Assembly: GCA_001871445.1 (NCBI GenBank)
Contig: MNVD01000020.1
Coordinates: forward strand, 1 to 43,829
Direction: 5' to 3'
Origin: Candidatus Magasanikbacteria bacterium CG1_02_41_34
GTDB taxonomy: Bacteria > Patescibacteriota > Patescibacteriia > Magasanikbacterales > UBA922
Length of the DNA stretch: 43,829 nucleotides
In this document: piece after piece, positions 39,814 to 43,829 of the stretch
Layout of the letters: the number at the start of each line of letters is the position of its first letter
How positions within the stretch are numbered: the first letter of the stretch is position 1
Translations under genes and position numbers: made by a program
The notes under the pieces: model-generated
The model's database searches: none
What the model was told of the DNA's origin: nothing
What the model saw: the letters and a program-made list of their open reading frames with translations, nothing else

Positions 39814-40302
39814 TCAATTTTGTCTATTATAGCAAGGGGGACACCCTCGGTCATACAATTGAAGGACTCTTTTTTTTGTATCAGTTGGGGACACGGCATC
39901 AATATGAAACACCCAATGTCGATACAGCACAAAATTCCAAGACAGGGAGAGAACGATCGTCCCAATACGAACCTGCCGATAGTCTATGCCAATATGTTCA
40001 TTAAAAATATACATAAAGAAAATCGCCAGTGCATAATTGAATGCAAAGAGCATCATATACCTTACAAACTGTTTGTGAGGAAGCGTCTTATTATTGAATG
40101 ACCAAATTTTATTCGCAGTAAAATTGAACGAAATAATAATAATTTGATTCAACATGACTGCGATATACGGAGTAACACCAAGCCTTTCTCGAAACAACGT
40201 TAATGTAACAAGATCCAAGCCGACACCAACAATCCCAACAATGAAATACTTCATGAATGAATGTCTCGCATCGATGGCATAACGGATAATTTTTCTTACC
40301 AT
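39814..40302 (-). CDS. GtrA-family membrane protein
   Basis: 162 aa with four predicted helices. The GtrA/DPMS pattern is visible: FIVGIVGVGLDLVTLTLF, then SFNFTANKIWSFNN after the second helix, and SLSWNFVLYRHWVF near the end. Such proteins are thought to flip or help transfer lipid-linked sugars for surface polysaccharides. ATG 40302 overlaps the alaS stop region. The longer ORF to 40377 overlaps alaS and is not needed. Confidence 0.85.
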   Translation of the reverse strand: MVRKIIRYAIDARHSFMKYFIVGIVGVGLDLVTLTLFRERLGVTPYIAVMLNQIIIISFNFTANKIWSFNNKTLPHKQFVRYMMLFAFNYALAIFFMYIFNEHIGIDYRQVRIGTIVLSLSWNFVLYRHWVFHIDAVSPTDTKKRVLQLYDRGCPPCYNRQN

Positions 40303-40303
40303 G

Positions 40304-42253
40304 TTATTCGAGTATTGCGCGGATTCGACGTACACCAGCAGAGACCGCTTCCTCCTTTGTAATTTTGAACACACCAAGCACGCCGGTATGTTCTACATGT
40401 GGCCCACCACAAAATTCCTGACTAAACGTTGGGTGAGAAACATCAGCTTTCATAGAGACATCAGGATCACCAACGGTATAGACTTTTACTTTTTCTTCGT
40501 ATGAATTATCAAACAAGCCAATAGCTCCTTTTGCTCGCGCTTCATCCACAGACAACATCTGCCAGCTCACAGGATAATCTTTTTTAATAGCAGCATTGAC
40601 CAAGTCTTCAATTGCCTTTATTTCTTCATCAGTGACCTTCTTATCATACGCAAAATCAAATCGAAGTCGCTCTGGCGTAATATTGCTACCTTTCTGGAAG
40701 GCCTCAGAACCAAGCAATCCGAGCACAACAGCATGGAGCAAATGCGTAGCTGTATGGTACTGAATACTCATGTCAGAATGATCGGCAAGTCCACCTTTAA
40801 ACTTCTTATCCATCCCTTGTCGTGATACGTTTTGGTGTTCTTCAAAGATCTTGTCGTAGGAATACGTCAATTCGTTTTCATCAAATGCTGATTCTGGAAA
40901 TGTTTTTTGGAGCAAATCTGTAAAAATTTCAAATGGCAGACCAAATGTCTGATATAAATCAAAAGACATCTTGGCGATATGATCAATCATAAACTCTCCA
41001 CATTTCTCAATTTCAGTCTTGATATTCTTCTCAATCTTTCCAAATTCTTTTTCTCCTCTCACGAGCGCACTTCGAAATTTCTTTTCTTCGCCATCCAGGA
41101 TATCTTCAATTTTTTCTTTCATGTTTGCTACCTGGGGATATGCCTCACTATAGGTAGAAATAAAAGCGGCCGCAATAGGCGCAGTGACTTGTGTTTCAAT
41201 ACCAAGTTTATATCCAGCACGAACTGCTCGGCGTACCAATCGTCTTGCAAAATACCCCTGATCTTTGTTTGACGGATACACACCGTCAGCAATAAGAAAC
41301 ACAGCTGCGCGTAAATGATCGAGCATAATACGATAATTGTGTGTAATTTCAACACTGTCATCGTATGTTTTCCCTGACTGTGTTTCAACAATCTTTCGTG
41401 GTTCATCGAACAAATCAATAAGAAACACATCTGGATTTTTTTGTTGTGCAGCCGCAATACGCTCGAGTCCACCACCAAAATCTACATTTTGTTTTTCAAG
41501 TTTTTCAAATCCACTTTCAGTACGTTTGTACGCCATGAACACACTGTTTGCAATTTCCATAAAACGTCCACAGTCGCAGTTTGGATGACAATGTTCTCCC
41601 CAGGCAACATCGTGTTCTCCTCCGAAATCATAAAACACTTCAGTATCAGGACCACACGGATCACCTATAGGTGTCGTTGCTTCAGATCCACCACGGCTCC
41701 ACCAATTTTTCTTGCCATCAAAAAAGAAAATACGTTCACCATCCTTCATTCCTCGCACATATCCTTCTGCTTCAGATCCCATTTCTGCAGTTGCATGTGT
41801 GATGCCTTTTTCTTGAAATAAACCCTGCCACAACTCCGCAGCTTCGGTATCTTTTGGAATATCAAACTTCTCACTTCCTGCATAACACGTCACATAGAGT
41901 TTTGAAGGATCAAGACCTATATCGTCTACAAGAAACTGAAATAACCAAGGAATTTGTTCTTTTTTGAAATAATCACCAAACGACCAGTTTCCAAGCATTT
42001 CAAAAAATGTCGTATGACGATTGTCCCCTACTTCTTCGATATCTTGTGAACGAAAACACTTTTGCGAGTCAGTCAAACGCGTTCCAGAGGGATGCGGTTG
42101 TCCGAGCAAATATGGCAAAATAGGCTGCATTCCAGAACCGGTAAACAAAGTTGTAGGATCATTATCAGGGACCAGAGAAGACGATGGAATAATCGTATGC
42201 CCTTGTTTCTCAAAAAATGAGAGATACGTACTTCGAATTTCGTTTGCTTTCAT
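40304..42253 (-). CDS. alaS: alanyl-tRNA synthetase without C-Ala domain
   Basis: 649 aa, against about 870 for E. coli. The class II catalytic domain is complete (MQPILPYLLGQPHPSGTRL, RHTTFFEMLGNWSFGDYFK). The editing domain is present too, with zinc-type ligands in HTATHLLH (around 530) and CGGPHVEHT (Cys615, His619). The protein stops right after the SAD domain; the C-Ala part that normally aids tRNA binding and dimerisation is missing. Downstream of mnmA and a tiny membrane protein. Confidence 0.96.
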   Translation of the reverse strand: MKANEIRSTYLSFFEKQGHTIIPSSSLVPDNDPTTLFTGSGMQPILPYLLGQPHPSGTRLTDSQKCFRSQDIEEVGDNRHTTFFEMLGNWSFGDYFKKEQIPWLFQFLVDDIGLDPSKLYVTCYAGSEKFDIPKDTEAAELWQGLFQEKGITHATAEMGSEAEGYVRGMKDGERIFFFDGKKNWWSRGGSEATTPIGDPCGPDTEVFYDFGGEHDVAWGEHCHPNCDCGRFMEIANSVFMAYKRTESGFEKLEKQNVDFGGGLERIAAAQQKNPDVFLIDLFDEPRKIVETQSGKTYDDSVEITHNYRIMLDHLRAAVFLIADGVYPSNKDQGYFARRLVRRAVRAGYKLGIETQVTAPIAAAFISTYSEAYPQVANMKEKIEDILDGEEKKFRSALVRGEKEFGKIEKNIKTEIEKCGEFMIDHIAKMSFDLYQTFGLPFEIFTDLLQKTFPESAFDENELTYSYDKIFEEHQNVSRQGMDKKFKGGLADHSDMSIQYHTATHLLHAVVLGLLGSEAFQKGSNITPERLRFDFAYDKKVTDEEIKAIEDLVNAAIKKDYPVSWQMLSVDEARAKGAIGLFDNSYEEKVKVYTVGDPDVSMKADVSHPTFSQEFCGGPHVEHTGVLGVFKITKEEAVSAGVRRIRAILE

Positions 42254-42258
42254 ACAAG

Positions 42259-42372
42259 TTATTCTTTGAAAAATTTATATGCCACAAAAATCAGCATTCC
42301 AACACCTATAATAAGCATAATCTGCCCAAAACCAAAACTGTATGCATTCTCATTTCCTGTCAGTCCAAACAT
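42259..42372 (-). CDS. tiny single-pass membrane protein
   Basis: 37 aa, starts MFGLTGNENAYSFGFGQ, then one hydrophobic helix (about 18-31) and a KFFKE end. It fills the 150-base gap between mnmA and alaS, 30 bases after the mnmA stop and five bases before alaS. No clear Shine-Dalgarno. Function unknown. Confidence 0.5.
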   Translation of the reverse strand: MFGLTGNENAYSFGFGQIMLIIGVGMLIFVAYKFFKE

Positions 42373-42402
42373 ATGTTTGAAAATAAAATAAAGAATATTG
42401 AA

Positions 42403-43527
42403 CTACGCAATCACTCCACCACCGAGACACACTCCTTCTTTATATAACACTGCAAATTGCCCTGGAGTCACAGCCCGTTGTTTGATTTCAAAATCAAGTT
42501 GCAATTTTCCATTCTGCATTCTACATTCTGCATTCTGCAATGATTGTCTATGGCGTAGCCTTACTTGACAGTGTAGTGGAAATTCTGGGGCTTGTCCACT
42601 CACAAAGTGAACATTTGTTACACGTATTTCTTTCTTATAGAGCAAAGCACTTTCTTCATTTCCAACAACCAACTCATTATTCTCAAAACGTTTTTCCAAC
42701 ACATACATCGCAGAACGATTTGTATCTTGTGTCTTACTATTTGTGAGTTGCCCAACGTGTCGCTGCCCTATCGTATAAAAAGAAAGCCCCTCATGTTCAC
42801 CAACAACAGTACCATCTTCTGTAACAATATTTCCAGGCTTTTTACTAATTTTTTGCTGCAAAAAATCTTTCATCGGCATTTCACCGACAAAACAGATGCC
42901 CATACTCTCTGCTCGCTCTGCGGTAGGCAAACCAAACTTTCGAGCCAACTCACGAACTTCTGTTTTTGTATATTCGCCAAGCGGAAACATTGTTCTGGAT
43001 AATTGCTCTTGTGTGAGCTGGTGTAAAAAGTATGTCTGATCTTTGTCTTCATCCTTTGCAGCACGTAACACATAACACATATCACGTATCACTTCTTCCT
43101 GCGACGTGTTACGTGTTACGTGATTCGTGCTACGTGAAATACGTGCGTAATGTCCAGTCGCCATTGCATCAAACCCCATTTCCAAAATTTTCTTGAGCCA
43201 TGCATCAAATTTAATAAACTTGTTGCACATCACATCTGGATTTGGTGTTCGTCCAGCTTCGTATTCTGCAAACATATACCCCATCACCCACTCTTTATAT
43301 TCTTTTTCAAAATCAAGCGTCAAGAGTGGAATTCCCAGATGCGCTGCCACACGCATGGCATCCCGACGATCTTTTTTCCACTCACAAAGACCTGATATAT
43401 CTTTTGTATCAGACCATTGTTTCATATAGGCGCCAGTAACATCATATCCCTGATGAACAAGCAGCGCGGCAACAACAGAAGAATCAACACCGCCACTCAT
43501 AGCAACGAGGACTTTTCCTTTTTTCAT
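42403..43527 (-). CDS. mnmA: MnmA, tRNA-specific 2-thiouridylase
   Basis: 374 aa. It thiolates U34 of tRNAs for Lys, Glu and Gln. PP-loop SGGVDSS at 11-17, catalytic Cys101 in DVMCNKFIKF, second Cys212 in GICFVG, TGHYAR near 124-129, and the C-terminal beta barrel ending VCLGGGVI. Two segments look inserted: residues about 131-153, encoded by inverted 7-mer arrays, and residues about 330-344 (QNAECRMQNGK), encoded by CATTCTG repeats. Both keep the frame. Its substrate tRNA-Gln is also encoded in the window. Confidence 0.96.
   Translation of the reverse strand: MKKGKVLVAMSGGVDSSVVAALLVHQGYDVTGAYMKQWSDTKDISGLCEWKKDRRDAMRVAAHLGIPLLTLDFEKEYKEWVMGYMFAEYEAGRTPNPDVMCNKFIKFDAWLKKILEMGFDAMATGHYARISRSTNHVTRNTSQEEVIRDMCYVLRAAKDEDKDQTYFLHQLTQEQLSRTMFPLGEYTKTEVRELARKFGLPTAERAESMGICFVGEMPMKDFLQQKISKKPGNIVTEDGTVVGEHEGLSFYTIGQRHVGQLTNSKTQDTNRSAMYVLEKRFENNELVVGNEESALLYKKEIRVTNVHFVSGQAPEFPLHCQVRLRHRQSLQNAECRMQNGKLQLDFEIKQRAVTPGQFAVLYKEGVCLGGGVIA
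42510..42537. repeat. 7-mer tandem repeat inside mnmA (3' part)
   Basis: CATTCTG, CATTCTA, CATTCTG, CATTCTG in tandem on the plus strand, read in the minus-strand gene as an Asn/Gln/Cys-containing insertion in the beta-barrel domain. Confidence 0.85.
43062..43138. repeat. inverted 7-mer arrays inside mnmA
   Basis: Left arm CACGTAA, CACATAA, CACATAT, CACGTAT (43062-43089). Right arm ACGTGTT, ACGTGTT, ACGTGAT, TCGTGCT, ACGTGAA (43104-43138). The arms are inverse to each other with a 14-base centre. They encode the extra 23 or so residues after HYARI. Confidence 0.85.
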
Positions 43528-43528
43528 A

Positions 43529-43829
43529 TTATAGTTCTACGGATGTTATGTTATCCTTCAACAGTCGTGTTCGTTCTGCTTCAAACGGTGCAATCAAATC
43601 ACGTTCTTCATTGAGACGTTTGGCAGTATCTGTTTTGAAGTGACACAACCATTCATATCGCAGTCGCAATCCCATGTGTGCTTTTTTCAAATTTCCTTTT
43701 GTATGCTCATGATGTCGTTGCAATCCAATTTCACCTAGGCCATCTATTTTATCCGCATCACGCAAGATATATGCACTCGCATAGTCATCAGCCTCATCAT
43801 TCCAGTGATATCGCACAGCATAGAGCAAT
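43529..43829 (-). CDS. HD-domain phosphohydrolase, C-terminal part (cut by window end)
   Basis: About 100 codons are visible; the 5' end lies beyond the right edge. YILRDADKIDGLGEIGLQRH is the second half of an HD-type metal-dependent phosphohydrolase site (the Asp of the HD superfamily). A helical tail ends in ERTRLLKDNITSVEL. The first histidines are outside the window, so activity cannot be judged. It ends one base before the mnmA start codon, so the two are probably co-transcribed. Confidence 0.7.
   Translation of the reverse strand, partial: LLYAVRYHWNDEADDYASAYILRDADKIDGLGEIGLQRHHEHTKGNLKKAHMGLRLRYEWLCHFKTDTAKRLNEERDLIAPFEAERTRLLKDNITSVEL

Noticed and set aside
33775-43138. CRISPR array
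   Set aside because: The repeat arrays have 7- or 9-base units without spacers and no cas genes are present.
1-43829. Transposase, integrase or prophage
   Set aside because: No ORF with transposase, integrase or phage structural motifs was found; mobile DNA here is limited to short repeats and palindromes.
1-43829. Recoded UGA (code 25) as in some Patescibacteria
   Set aside because: TGA ends genes such as those at 9537, 19798 and 23238, and known proteins are full length without reading TGA as glycine.

Overview
The window looks like a chromosomal segment of a Patescibacteria (Candidate Phyla Radiation) bacterium, possibly of the Parcubacteria/ABY1 side. The lineage is inferred from gene content, not computed. 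Pointers are shortened versions of universal proteins (an RNA polymerase alpha subunit without a C-terminal domain, an alanyl-tRNA synthetase without its C-Ala domain), a PriA without Walker A, many short proteins found mostly in this group, and AT-rich housekeeping genes. TGA is used as an ordinary stop, so this is not a code-25 lineage.

Layout. 1-3.7 kb: tRNA-Gln, a thioredoxin-like protein overlapping an ArsP-type permease, folD and an EamA transporter. 3.8-9.7 kb: accessory DNA with a GC-rich cysteine-rich lipoprotein, dus with a duplicated 5' end, an 18-codon ORF before an M16-type protease, a DDAH/arginine-deiminase-like enzyme and two small GC-rich genes. 9.8-14.7 kb: a probable cobalamin riboswitch followed by three proteins with transcobalamin-like DUF4430 domains (one also carrying an alpha/alpha-barrel), a six-helix S-component-like membrane protein and a MazG-like pyrophosphohydrolase. 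I read this as a vitamin B12 capture and import operon. 14.8-28.2 kb (mostly minus strand): a large membrane protein, secDF (SecD with inserted parvulin domains), secA, hpf, murB, metG, a DUF4145 protein and rsmI. 28.3-35.1 kb (plus): a modular cell-wall enzyme ending in a D,D-carboxypeptidase domain, a LigB/Memo-like protein, priA, umuD and umuC. 35.1-43.8 kb (minus): a GC-rich orphan gene, the infA-rpmJ-rpsM-rpsK-rpsD-rpoA-rplQ-rplM-rpsI operon, a GtrA protein, alaS, a tiny membrane protein, mnmA and the end of an HD-domain gene.

Two features run through the window. First, at least six, probably seven, GC-rich genes (3853, 6784, 8172, 9537, 19798, 23238, 35129) sit as single transcription units between AT-rich housekeeping genes. 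Most have their own TTGACA-type promoter, a clear Shine-Dalgarno and a strong hairpin terminator. Several housekeeping genes instead have a -10 box a few bases before the start codon and probably give leaderless mRNAs. Second, short repeats are common: arrays of 7-mers or 9-mers, often as inverted pairs, and GC-rich palindromes. Several lie in-frame inside essential genes (dus, murB, metG, mnmA).

The most interesting unit is the riboswitch-DUF4430-membrane protein operon. If correct, it is a complete B12 scavenging device in an organism group with very reduced metabolism.
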